From assembly GCA_049585795.1 (NCBI GenBank), contig JBAVAQ010000088.1:1-64000 (forward strand): DNA of 64,000 nt. The letters are read 5' to 3'. This document shows, one piece after another, positions 53,585 to 61,640 of the stretch. This stretch comes from JABDBE01 sp049585795. Its GTDB lineage: Bacteria > Acidobacteriota > Terriglobia > Terriglobales > Acidobacteriaceae. A program made the translations under genes and the position numbers. The stretch's first letter is position 1. Every line of letters begins with the position of its first letter. The notes beneath the pieces were generated by a model, which saw nothing but the letters and a program-made list of their open reading frames with translations, was not told the origin of the DNA and did no database searches.

Positions 53585-54070
53585 CTACGGTAAGCCTTTC
53601 AGCACGTCGAGCAATTCGACAATTGACGGCGTTTGATCCAGCGGATACACCTTGGCAAAAACGATCCTGCCGTCTTTGCCGACGATGAATACTGCCCGCT
53701 CGCAGATGCCTGGGAGTGGCGGGCCTTCGCGCAGAATACCGAAGGCTTGCGTGACCTGGGCATGGGGATAAAAATCTGAGCACATGGGAAAATGCATGAT
53801 CCCGATGTCATGCTTTTGCCAGGCCAGATGGCTGTAAATTGAGTCAGTGCTTATGTCCAGAACCTGGGCATCGAGCGCGGCGAACTTCTCGAGGTTCGAG
53901 TCGAACGCCGGCAATTGCTCTCCTCAAGTCGGGGTCCAATTGAGCGGATGAAAGGTCACAACGACATTCTTCTTGCCACGAAAATCGCTGAGCTTGATCT
54001 TTAACCTCTGTTCGCCTTCGACCCCCAGGAGTTCAAAGTCCGGCGCCAGATCCCCAACCTTCAATGCCAT
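53585..54070 (-). CDS. Selenocysteine-containing peroxiredoxin (AhpC/TSA family)
   Basis: Peroxiredoxins reduce hydroperoxides through a peroxidatic cysteine. The frame from ATG 54070 (GGAGGAG upstream) reads MALKVGDLAPDFELLG, then FHPLNWTPT, then TGA (53924-53926), then GEQLPAFDSNLEKFAALDAQ and continues to 53585. TGA is codon 49 and falls exactly on the PxxxTxxC position, so the peroxidatic residue is selenocysteine. The full product of 161 residues has the normal length. The rest has ERAVFIVGKDGRIVFAKV, as in one group of bacterial Prx. Read without recoding it splits into two pieces. Confidence 0.9.
53878..53910 (-). promoter_or_regulatory. Candidate SECIS hairpin of the peroxiredoxin gene
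   Basis: Beginning 14 bases after the TGA, CGGCG can pair with CGCCG further on, enclosing a second possible stem CTCGA/TCGAG. Other foldings (for example CGAAC/GTTCG) compete, so the exact structure needs computation. Its position suits a bacterial SECIS. Confidence 0.45.
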
Positions 54071-54280
54071 GGTGTCTGCTCCTCCTTCGATGGCGAGTCT
54101 AGCATTATGCCGCAGCGGGAGACGAAGCGCCAAACGAGCCGCATGGCGAATCCACGAATCAGTCCGGTGGAAGACCGCGACGGGCGGGAAAACGATGGAG
54201 TAAGCGCTTCGTCACGCGTATCTTTTCTGGATGCAGAATTAGTATTCCCGTAAGGCTCGATTCTCGATTACTATTTGGCA

Positions 54281-54625
54281 ATGCCCTCCGAGCCCCTGTT
54301 TATTGAGGATCTCCCTGGCTCTAAGGACGGACAACGCATCCTTCTCCTGAACGGACCACTGGTGATGGCGACGTTATTCGACTTTCAAGCCAAAGTACGC
54401 GCGGACAATTCGCGCGCCCTGATCATCGACTTCAGCAAAGTGCCATACGTAGATTCTGCCGGCATCGGCGCGCTGGTGGGCGCCTATGTGACCCACCAGA
54501 AGGACGGGCGCAGGCTCGTCCTCGTGGGCGTCAGCGATCGCGTGCACCACGCCCTTGAAGTCACTCGCGTGGAGCATTTCTTTCGATTCTGCAACACGTT
54601 GCCGGAGGCCGAAAGCGAGACTTAG
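54281..54625 (+). CDS. STAS-domain anti-sigma factor antagonist-like protein
   Basis: The 114-residue protein is a single STAS domain with the phosphorylatable-serine motif VDSAGIGALVGAY, as in SpoIIAA-type anti-anti-sigma factors. The preceding strand ALIIDFSKVPY and the following helix KDGRRLVLVGVSDRV fit. No kinase or sigma factor gene is adjacent. It probably takes part in a partner-switch regulatory system encoded elsewhere. ATG at 54281 is preferred over a TTG two codons upstream. Confidence 0.87.
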   Translation: MPSEPLFIEDLPGSKDGQRILLLNGPLVMATLFDFQAKVRADNSRALIIDFSKVPYVDSAGIGALVGAYVTHQKDGRRLVLVGVSDRVHHALEVTRVEHFFRFCNTLPEAESET

Positions 54626-54783
54626 CCTCATGTCTCGTGCCCTTGCGATAGGTTGAGAAGCGCATCATCTTGCGGGGTTGGACACCAGGGTGCGCTTCCC
54701 GACCTCTGCGGGTAAAGGCGCGTAACCCAGATTTTGTACTGAATCGTTACCCCAAACTACAGATATGGTGATAGGCAGGTTTC

Positions 54784-55902
54784 CTAGTTGCAAGCCCTCG
54801 GGACGGCAGTTAGCCCGGCCGGATCGGAGCCGTTCTTCAGCACATTGAACGGCGAGCCAGGAACCTCTTTCAGAGTGCCACCATTCGTCGTCAGTACTCC
54901 GATCGCCTCTGGATTGTTCTGCTCAGACACGAAAAGATCAAACCCCGTTCCCGTAGCCAGTCCCAGCGCGTACAAACCCGGCTTATTGAGCTTAACCGTA
55001 TTATCGTAGGTCAGGGCGCCGTTCGAACCCACGGAAAGCGTAGTGATCTGGTTCGACATCGTGTTGCTCACGTACAGGTGCGTCCCATCCACGCTGAGCA
55101 TTATGTTGTTAGAACTCTCGCCGTTCTTGTTGGTAAAGTTATTTAGCTCCTTTAGCTCTCCGGTTGAACCGATGCTGAACGCCTCCACCTGCGTGCTCGC
55201 TGCGGCATCGCCAAAGTACGCCATCGTTCCGTCGCAGCTGACATCAACCCCCGCGGCGGATCCCTTGGTGTCGAAGGGCCCGAGCTCGGTGAGCTCCCCG
55301 GTCGTGGAATTAATCTTGAATGAATCGACTTGCCCGATGTAGGCCGCGATCAAGAAGTTGCCGTCGGGAGTAACTTTCATGCCGGCTGGTGACGCCGGAA
55401 CGGTCGCAACCTTCAACAGCTTCAGCGCGCAATTGTTATCGATTTTCAATACTGAGACGCTGTTGTCGTTGGTGTTGCCCGCGAATAAAATGCGGTTCCC
55501 GCTAGCTAGCCCTACGCCGAACTGCTGTGCCCCGGAGACTCCGTCCGAGAAAGGAGAACCGTGAACTGCTTTCAAAGTTCCATTGAAGAGATCCATCTGA
55601 AATGCGGCGATCGTACTGTCTCCGCCATTCGAGACAAACAGACAGTCTCCCAGCCTGGTTTTAGCAGAGGTTACCGGCGAAAGCGCGAAGTAGCCACTAC
55701 CCGCGCTCTTCCCGCCTGTGGGGTACGTCTTGAGCACCTTCAGCACCCCATCCTTACCTACGGTGAGGGCGGTCGTGCTGTTATTGCTGTTGGCTACGTT
55801 GTCGTTCGTGAAAATATACTGCTGGCCGAGGGCGTTGCCAGCGCATAACGCAAAAATACCGACCAGAGAAAGCACCCACAAACATCTTGGCAAGCTCTTC
55901 AT
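54784..55902 (-). CDS. Secreted beta-propeller protein, lactonase-like
   Basis: The 372-residue protein has a signal peptide (residues 1-27, CLWVLSLVGIFALCAGNALG) and propeller blades of the 6-phosphogluconolactonase/YVTN type: GDCLFVSNGGDSTIAAFQMD, GNRILFAGNTNDNSVSVLKID, GTHLYVSNTMSNQITTLSV and a closing GSPFNVLKNGSDPAGL. A Cys pair may form a disulfide. Acidobacterial versions are secreted and of unknown substrate. The ATG has a GGGGGGAG ribosome-binding site. Confidence 0.82.
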   Translation of the reverse strand: MKSLPRCLWVLSLVGIFALCAGNALGQQYIFTNDNVANSNNSTTALTVGKDGVLKVLKTYPTGGKSAGSGYFALSPVTSAKTRLGDCLFVSNGGDSTIAAFQMDLFNGTLKAVHGSPFSDGVSGAQQFGVGLASGNRILFAGNTNDNSVSVLKIDNNCALKLLKVATVPASPAGMKVTPDGNFLIAAYIGQVDSFKINSTTGELTELGPFDTKGSAAGVDVSCDGTMAYFGDAAASTQVEAFSIGSTGELKELNNFTNKNGESSNNIMLSVDGTHLYVSNTMSNQITTLSVGSNGALTYDNTVKLNKPGLYALGLATGTGFDLFVSEQNNPEAIGVLTTNGGTLKEVPGSPFNVLKNGSDPAGLTAVPRACN

Positions 55903-56217
55903 TTCTCCCCCCAACCGGGTTGCGTTGCGGACTGTCCGCTTCCGGTCCACCCAGGCTCGGATGTCCCGCGCCTGTTCTGTTCCTGAAACACTCGCACCTG
56001 CACACTGGCGATTTAAGCTCCGCGGCGTGCATGGGAGCTAAAGCAGATGAGTCGTTGAACGGGGGAGGCAACGCACCAAACACACGCCAAGTCGATTCAG
56101 AACGTATTACAGTCGGACGGCGCTGTCAATGGTGTCGTGTTGCTGGGAGAAGAAAGTCCTGTCACAACGAAGGGCGGCCCGGGTGAGCCGCCCTGACTTT
56201 GAAGATTTGTAAGTGGT
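55903..56217. other. Spacer between propeller and cold-shock genes
   Basis: Apart from the terminator-like hairpin near 56171, I see no gene or RNA here. The part next to 55903 should carry the promoter of the propeller gene, but no clear boxes stand out. Confidence 0.4.
56171..56194 (-). terminator. Hairpin after the cold-shock gene
   Basis: AGGGCGGC and GCCGCCCT form a perfect eight-pair stem around CCGGGTGA. On the minus strand only a short T-containing run (TTCGTTGT) follows, so termination may be weak. Confidence 0.55.
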
Positions 56218-56418
56218 TTACGCCGGCTTCACATTCTCCGCTTGCCACCCCTTGGGGCCCTTTACCACGTCGAATTGTACTTGCTGTCCTTCTTGCAGGC
56301 TGCGGAACCCACCCGCCTGAATCGCCGAGAAGTGCACAAACACGTCCTCGCCGCTCTGGCGGCTGATGAACCCATAACCCTTGGCATCGTTAAACCACTT
56401 TACCGTTCCAGTTTCCAT
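56218..56418 (-). CDS. Cold-shock-domain protein
   Basis: The 66-residue protein is a CspA-family single-strand nucleic-acid binder. It has GTVKWFNDAKGYGFISRQSGEDVFVHFSAI containing both RNP motifs, then EGQQVQFDVVKGPKGWQAENV. It works as an RNA chaperone. The start METGTVKW is fixed by homology; longer upstream frames are spurious. A leader of more than 100 bases is likely, as for other cold-shock genes. Confidence 0.96.
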   Translation of the reverse strand: METGTVKWFNDAKGYGFISRQSGEDVFVHFSAIQAGGFRSLQEGQQVQFDVVKGPKGWQAENVKPA

Positions 56419-56678
56419 GGTGTTGCTCGATTCCTTTTTCTTAGATATGCGCTGTGTCCATCGCAGAACTTCTTCAGGCAGGTCACGCTGTTGTCGCGGG
56501 AGTTGCTGAAAAACTGCAAAGATCAAACGCAGCAGGATTGTACCTCAGATGTTTCGGGAATTGCCAAGCTATTCCATCACCTGCGGGCTAACACCATTAT
56601 TTATCAATACATTATGGATTATTCTCTCAATACGCTTCAGGACTGGAAACTTTGTCAACTTGGCTGCATCATGAAGAG

Positions 56679-57596
56679 ATGCGTCTCCGTCATTTTGCGA
56701 TTCTACTGCTGCTCTCATCCCTGGCCTTTGCCGATATTGTTGAAGACGTTCGCACCGCTCTCGCGCAGCGGAATTTTGTCGCAGCCGATTCCCAACTACA
56801 GGCTTACCGCAATCAGCATGGCGTCGATCCCGCTTATCTCGAGGCTCTTTCCTGGGACGCGCGTGCCGCGTTGGACGCCAACCAGTTCCAGCAGGCTGAC
56901 GCCACGGCCAAGCAAATCGAGACGCTGTCCCATGAACTCCTCCACAAGCGATCTCTGGACGCTGAACCGCATTTGCCAGTCGCACTCGGGGCCGCGTTTG
57001 AAGTCCAGGCCCAGGTACTGGCGGCTCATGGCCAAAACGCGCAAGCCGCCGCCCTGTTGCGGCGCGCTCTCGCGTCCTACGGAAATACTTCGATCGGCCC
57101 GCGTCTGCACAAGAATCTGAACTTGCTCACCCTCACGAACCAGCCCGCTCCGCCGCTTAGTACATCGGAATATCTTGGCTCGCGTCCTGCTCCCCTGAGC
57201 CAGCTTAAAGGTTCGCCGGTTCTCTTATTCTTTTGGGCGCATTGGTGCGTAGACTGCAAGTATGAGGGCCCGATCATCTCCAGACTGAGTGCTGAGTTCG
57301 GGCCGAAGGGATTGGCGGTTCTCGCTCCCACCCAGCTCTACGGATATGCAGCCAGGGGAGAGGATGCGAAGCCGAAGGATGAGATCACCTACATCGGGCA
57401 GGTTTGGGAGCACTACTACCCGGGATTGCAGAGTGTCCCCGTGCCCATCAGTAAAACCAACTTCACCAACTACGGAGCGAGCACTACGCCGACCCTGGTG
57501 CTGGTCGATCGCAAGGGCCGCGTGGCACTGTACCATCCCGGCCTGATGCAATACGACGACCTCCGCGCCGCTATTGAAAGAACGCTATCAAACTAG
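56679..57596 (+). CDS. Secreted TlpA-like thioredoxin-fold protein with TPR-like N-terminus
   Basis: The 305-residue protein has a signal peptide (RHFAILLLLSSLAFA), an N-terminal helical region of TPR type (residues about 20-150) and a C-terminal thioredoxin domain. That domain has LLFFWAHWCVDCKYEGPI (CVDC active site) and a cis-proline segment TTPTLVLVDRKG. It is likely a periplasmic thiol-disulfide reductase such as those used for cytochrome maturation or protein repair. The internal helical domain is unusual for TlpA and may bind a partner. Confidence 0.87.
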   Translation: MRLRHFAILLLLSSLAFADIVEDVRTALAQRNFVAADSQLQAYRNQHGVDPAYLEALSWDARAALDANQFQQADATAKQIETLSHELLHKRSLDAEPHLPVALGAAFEVQAQVLAAHGQNAQAAALLRRALASYGNTSIGPRLHKNLNLLTLTNQPAPPLSTSEYLGSRPAPLSQLKGSPVLLFFWAHWCVDCKYEGPIISRLSAEFGPKGLAVLAPTQLYGYAARGEDAKPKDEITYIGQVWEHYYPGLQSVPVPISKTNFTNYGASTTPTLVLVDRKGRVALYHPGLMQYDDLRAAIERTLSN

Positions 57597-57627
57597 CGTG
57601 GTTCGTGTGCGGGCGTCGCGCGCCCCG

Positions 57628-58209
57628 TCAACGAAACACGTACAAAATGCAGAAGTCCGCGACTGCACTCACATGGTGAGACGGGCTGGCCTGATCGGGA
57701 TTGCGGTACACATAAATTCCAACCCGTTCGCGCAAATAGAACCGCTGTTTCAGGTGCATCCGCACATCGAATAAAGGTCCGTTCAGACTGTAGTCGGTCG
57801 TCGTGGGTATGAGATATTGAGCATTGAGACGAAACCAATCCTGCTCGAACATCGCTCCCACGGTGGGCCAGGTCGAGTGCTTGTCATAATCGGATGTGAG
57901 CAGCTCGCTGAAATGAACTCCGCCGCCGAGGCGCCAGTGTCGCGTCGCCCGCAACAGGACAAGTCCGTGAAAACGGACGGTGACGCCATTGTCGAGGCCT
58001 TTGGGATTGGCAGTATCCGCACCGGCTTCAGCCTCTAAGAATGTCGGACCAAGATCTCCCCAATCCACGCCAATGTCCCCGGTGTAGTAAGGCGATTGAA
58101 AGCTCAACCCGTTGAAGCCGATTCCCGCATCCGCATAGGGCTCCGTTTGAGCATTGCAAAGAGCACCGAAAAAGAGCACAGCGGTTAGAAACTTTGGCAG
58201 GGCTCTCAT
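57628..58209 (-). CDS. Secreted beta-rich outer-membrane-like protein
   Basis: The 193-residue protein has a signal peptide (ALPKFLTAVLFFGALCNAQ) and alternating strands rich in Tyr, Trp and Gly: GIGFNGLSFQSPYYTGDIGV, FHGLVLLRATRHWRLGGGVHF, FRLNAQYLIPTTTDY, FYLRERVGIYVYRNP. It ends in a strand finishing with FCILYVFR. This resembles a small outer-membrane beta-barrel, though a final aromatic C-terminal residue is lacking. The function is unknown. Confidence 0.65.
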   Translation of the reverse strand: MRALPKFLTAVLFFGALCNAQTEPYADAGIGFNGLSFQSPYYTGDIGVDWGDLGPTFLEAEAGADTANPKGLDNGVTVRFHGLVLLRATRHWRLGGGVHFSELLTSDYDKHSTWPTVGAMFEQDWFRLNAQYLIPTTTDYSLNGPLFDVRMHLKQRFYLRERVGIYVYRNPDQASPSHHVSAVADFCILYVFR

Positions 58210-58440
58210 TTTTGGCGTGAGGCTCCCGATCAGCAGCGCGATGTCGCGGCTCCCGTTCTTCCGCAAGTGTACCTATTTGAGACACTTCCGCTAGTTACCA
58301 ATGCAGAACGTGTGAACTTACGATTGGATGGTCGATTAAGAGCGGGCGCAGGTGTTGTGTCGAAGGAGAAAATCGAGGAACCGGTGGACAGGCGAATTAA
58401 AACTCTGCGAGACCTCAAGGTTTACGGCGATGCCGAAGCG

Positions 58441-59829
58441 TTACGCGGGCAACCCTTCCGCCATGGGTAGCCACACTTGAAAGCGCGTGTCACCGGGTTT
58501 GGAATCGACCTGGATGGTGCCTCGGTGCTTCTTCACAATCCGCTGCACCGTGTCGAGCCCCAGGCCAGTACCCTCGCCGACTCCCTTGGTCGTAAAGAAT
58601 GGTTCGAAAATATGCGGCTGAACCTGAGGAGAGATTCCCGGACCGTTGTCGGCGATTTCCACCACCGCACAACCATCCTGGCGATAAGTTCGAACCCGAA
58701 GTTGACCCTTCCCGCCCATCGCGTCGATGGCATTGTCAATGATGTTGGTCCAAACTTGATTGAGTTCGCTGCCGAAGGAATTCACGAGAAGAGGTGCTTG
58801 CTCGTAGTCGCGCTCTACGACCACCCCGCGTTTAAGTTTGTAGTTCAGGATGGTAAGAGTCGTTTCCAGGCTCTTCACGATATCCACATTCTGCACCGGT
58901 GCCTGATCCATGTATGTGTATTCCTTTATGGCAAGGACCAGGTCAGAGATTCGCGAGGTGCTGCTCTCGATTTCGTTCAGCAGATTCGCGATTTCGATGG
59001 AAGCGGCAATCCTGACTAGAGCGGCCCGAGCCGTGTCTGCATCGAGAGCCGCGAACAGCGATTCCAGCACTTCCGGCTTGACGTTCTTTCTCGCCAGATC
59101 GGCTGCCAGTTGCCATAGGTCGTTCTGCCCGTGGCTGCGCAACAATGAATCGATCTGTTCCTCCAGGTCACTGGCAGTCAGGGCATCGGGGGGATGCTGG
59201 TTTTGCTGGATGAACGAAGCCTCTAACTTTTCAATTTCGGCCTTCTGGGTCGCAGTAAGATCGCGCCTTCCTAGTTCGTGACTCGCTTCTTTAATTTTCT
59301 TCAGAATCGTTCGTAGTTGGCTGGCTGCGCGTTTGGCGGCGGAAGCAGGATTGTTGAGTTCATGCGCCAGGCCCGCAGACAGCTTTCCCAAAGAAGCCAG
59401 GCGGTCGCGTTGCTGTTCCATCCGGGTGGTTTCACGGATGCGGTCGGCCATGAGGCCCACGAGACGCTGGGTCAGTTCGGGCATTTTCTGGATGAGCTGC
59501 GGAAACAGCGAGGAAGGAAATCGCAAAATGCGGCTGTCCGTCTCGGCCCGCCCGCTCACCGTAAACTGCTTCATCCGGGAGAACGGCAGCACTCCGGTAA
59601 CGCTGCCTCGGGCTATGCTGAACACAACGGTTTCGCCGCCAATTTCGCCACGCCCCTGAAGCTGCCCCTCAAGGACCACAAACATCGCGTCCGCGGGATC
59701 GCCCTGACGTGAGTAACCTTCGCCGGCTTTAAGATGCAATTCTTGCGACTGACTGAGGAACCAGTCGAGCTGATCGTCAGGCAAGTCCGCGAATACGGGC
59801 ACGCGAAGTAGTTCCGATTTTTCGACCAT
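58441..59829 (-). CDS. Sensor histidine kinase with N-terminal cyclic-nucleotide-binding-like domain
   Basis: The 462-residue protein has a CNB/CAP-like domain (residues about 8-110, LRVPVFADLPDDQLDWFLSQ), then a dimerisation helix with H156 in SAGLAHELNNPAS, and a HATPase domain with NIIDNAIDAM, ADNGPGIS and TGLGLDTVQRIV. There is no membrane segment, so it is cytoplasmic. Its start directly abuts the stop codon of the REC/thioredoxin-reductase-like gene, so the two are coupled. It probably phosphorylates that REC domain; the ligand of the CNB domain is unknown. Confidence 0.92.
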   Translation of the reverse strand: MVEKSELLRVPVFADLPDDQLDWFLSQSQELHLKAGEGYSRQGDPADAMFVVLEGQLQGRGEIGGETVVFSIARGSVTGVLPFSRMKQFTVSGRAETDSRILRFPSSLFPQLIQKMPELTQRLVGLMADRIRETTRMEQQRDRLASLGKLSAGLAHELNNPASAAKRAASQLRTILKKIKEASHELGRRDLTATQKAEIEKLEASFIQQNQHPPDALTASDLEEQIDSLLRSHGQNDLWQLAADLARKNVKPEVLESLFAALDADTARAALVRIAASIEIANLLNEIESSTSRISDLVLAIKEYTYMDQAPVQNVDIVKSLETTLTILNYKLKRGVVVERDYEQAPLLVNSFGSELNQVWTNIIDNAIDAMGGKGQLRVRTYRQDGCAVVEIADNGPGISPQVQPHIFEPFFTTKGVGEGTGLGLDTVQRIVKKHRGTIQVDSKPGDTRFQVWLPMAEGLPA

Positions 59830-61500
59830 TTAGACCTTGCTCAAGTATTGATGGATGAACTGCACCGCAACCGACCCTTCGCCAACTCCGGAGGCTACTC
59901 GCTTCACTGAACCGTGCCGCACATCGCCGACGGCGAACAAACCTGGAACGTTGGTTTCAAGCAGGAAGGGATCGCGGTCGAGAGTCCATCCTTTGGGGCG
60001 TTGGCCGTCTCGAATGAGATCAGGTCCAGTCAACAGAAAACCGCGATCGTCTCTCTCGACCAAGCCTCCCAGCCAATCGGTTCGCGGCAGGGCACCGATG
60101 AAGATGAACATGGCGCTCGCCGGCACCCGTTCAATCTTGTCCGTATCCGAACAAAGCACCGAAATTTCCTCCAGATGGCTGTCGCCGTGCGCCTCGGACA
60201 AAGTTGCGTGCGCCCATACCTGAATGTTGGGCGTCTCTTTGATTTGATCAATCAAATACTGTGACATGGTGCTGGAGAGAGACTCGCCGCGCACCAGAAT
60301 GACGACGCGTTCGGCGAATCGAGCGAAGTTCATCGCGGCCTGACCCGCCGAATTCGCCCCTCCCACGACATAAACGGTTTCGCCTTTGCAGGAGAGCGCT
60401 TCGGTGGCGCCGCCACCATAGTAGACACCTGCGCCCTGCAAGCGATCGATTCCCGGGGCGTCAAGCCGCCGCCACTGCACCCCGCTCGCGATCATTAGTG
60501 CGTGGCAGGAAATCTCGCTTCCATCGCCCAACTTGACGATGCGATAAGGACCTTCGGTTCGAACTCCGACGACTTCCTGCGGCGACAGAATTTCCACTCC
60601 AAAACGCTGCGCCTGCACTACCGCGCGCCGGGCCAGATCGTTTCCACTGAGCCCGGCAGGAAATCCCAGATAGTTTTCAATGCGCGAACTCATTCCCGCC
60701 TGACCGCCGGGGGCTTCGCGTTCGACCATCACCGTATGCAGACCCTCCGATGCACCGTACACCGCAGCCGCCAGGCCCGCGGGTCCACCCCCGACAATCG
60801 CCAGATCGTAAAAATCGGTTTGCGCCCGGGTCCGCAGCCCGACTTTTTGCGCAACCTCGGCAGGAACGCTCTCCAGCAGTTTTGTGCCGTCAGGGAAAAG
60901 CACAATCGGGAGATTGGCAGCTTCCGACCCTAAAGCTTCGAGAAGTTGTTTAGTCTCTGGGTCGTTGGCCGACGCCTCGACGTCGATCCATTGATAAGGA
61001 ACACGATTGCGTGCCAGAAAATCCCGTAGCTCGTACGATCGCGGCGACCAGCGGGTGCCAAGAACTCGAATTCCCTCGAAGGTTGGACGATAGGAAGCTT
61101 GCCAATCGCCGAGCAGGTCATCCAGTTGCGGGTAGAGGTGCTCAGCGGGAGGATCCCACGGCTTCAGGAAAAAATAGTTGATGTTGGCTTGATTGATGGC
61201 GCTGATTGCGGCAGTAGTGTCCGCATAGGCCGTCAGTAAGGCCCGCTTCGCGTCCGGGAAAATCCGCATGCCTTCCTGGAGAAATTCGACTCCGTCCATG
61301 TTAGGCATACGTTGGTCGGCAAGAAGCAAGGCAACGCTGTCGTTCCGCACCTTTAGCTGACGTAACAGATCGAGCGCGCCCGCAGGAGAATCGCTTCCAA
61401 TCACCCGGTATTCAGCGCCGTACTGCGAGCGCAAGTCGCGCTCAATCGCCCGGAGAACATCCGAGTCGTCGTCAACACTCAGCAGAATTGGTTTCGCCAT
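59830..61500 (-). CDS. Response-regulator receiver fused to glutaredoxin-like and thioredoxin-reductase-like domains
   Basis: The 556-residue protein has three parts. Residues 1-130 are a receiver domain with D10-D12, phosphorylatable D62 (LLADQRMP), T90 and K113. Residues about 144-220 are a glutaredoxin-like domain whose CxxC is replaced (WSPRS). Residues about 230-556 are a pyridine-nucleotide-disulfide reductase with FAD motif VGGGPAGLA, NADPH motif VVGGANSAGQAA and the end GLFAVGDVRHGSVKRVASGVGEGSVAVQ. The CATC disulfide of thioredoxin reductase reads GGGA. The flavin part is therefore unlikely to reduce thioredoxin by the usual route. Confidence 0.9.
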   Translation of the reverse strand: MAKPILLSVDDDSDVLRAIERDLRSQYGAEYRVIGSDSPAGALDLLRQLKVRNDSVALLLADQRMPNMDGVEFLQEGMRIFPDAKRALLTAYADTTAAISAINQANINYFFLKPWDPPAEHLYPQLDDLLGDWQASYRPTFEGIRVLGTRWSPRSYELRDFLARNRVPYQWIDVEASANDPETKQLLEALGSEAANLPIVLFPDGTKLLESVPAEVAQKVGLRTRAQTDFYDLAIVGGGPAGLAAAVYGASEGLHTVMVEREAPGGQAGMSSRIENYLGFPAGLSGNDLARRAVVQAQRFGVEILSPQEVVGVRTEGPYRIVKLGDGSEISCHALMIASGVQWRRLDAPGIDRLQGAGVYYGGGATEALSCKGETVYVVGGANSAGQAAMNFARFAERVVILVRGESLSSTMSQYLIDQIKETPNIQVWAHATLSEAHGDSHLEEISVLCSDTDKIERVPASAMFIFIGALPRTDWLGGLVERDDRGFLLTGPDLIRDGQRPKGWTLDRDPFLLETNVPGLFAVGDVRHGSVKRVASGVGEGSVAVQFIHQYLSKV

Positions 61501-61640
61501 GGTTAAGTCTCAGTTTAGCGAAGAGGCGGTACCAGACTTCCACATTATCTGACAAACAGGTTAGATACATAAATTTGCATTTGGTTGCGGAAATGGAGAG
61601 GCGCACCCGAGACTTTGTTAGGGAAGAGCGGAGACCATCC

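Noticed and set aside
53370..53783. Minus-strand frame next to the peroxiredoxin
   Set aside because: It overlaps the peroxiredoxin in another frame and has no homology or ribosome-binding site.
58267..58470. Short plus-strand frame between the beta-barrel-like gene and the kinase gene
   Set aside because: No homology; it runs into the antisense of the kinase gene.
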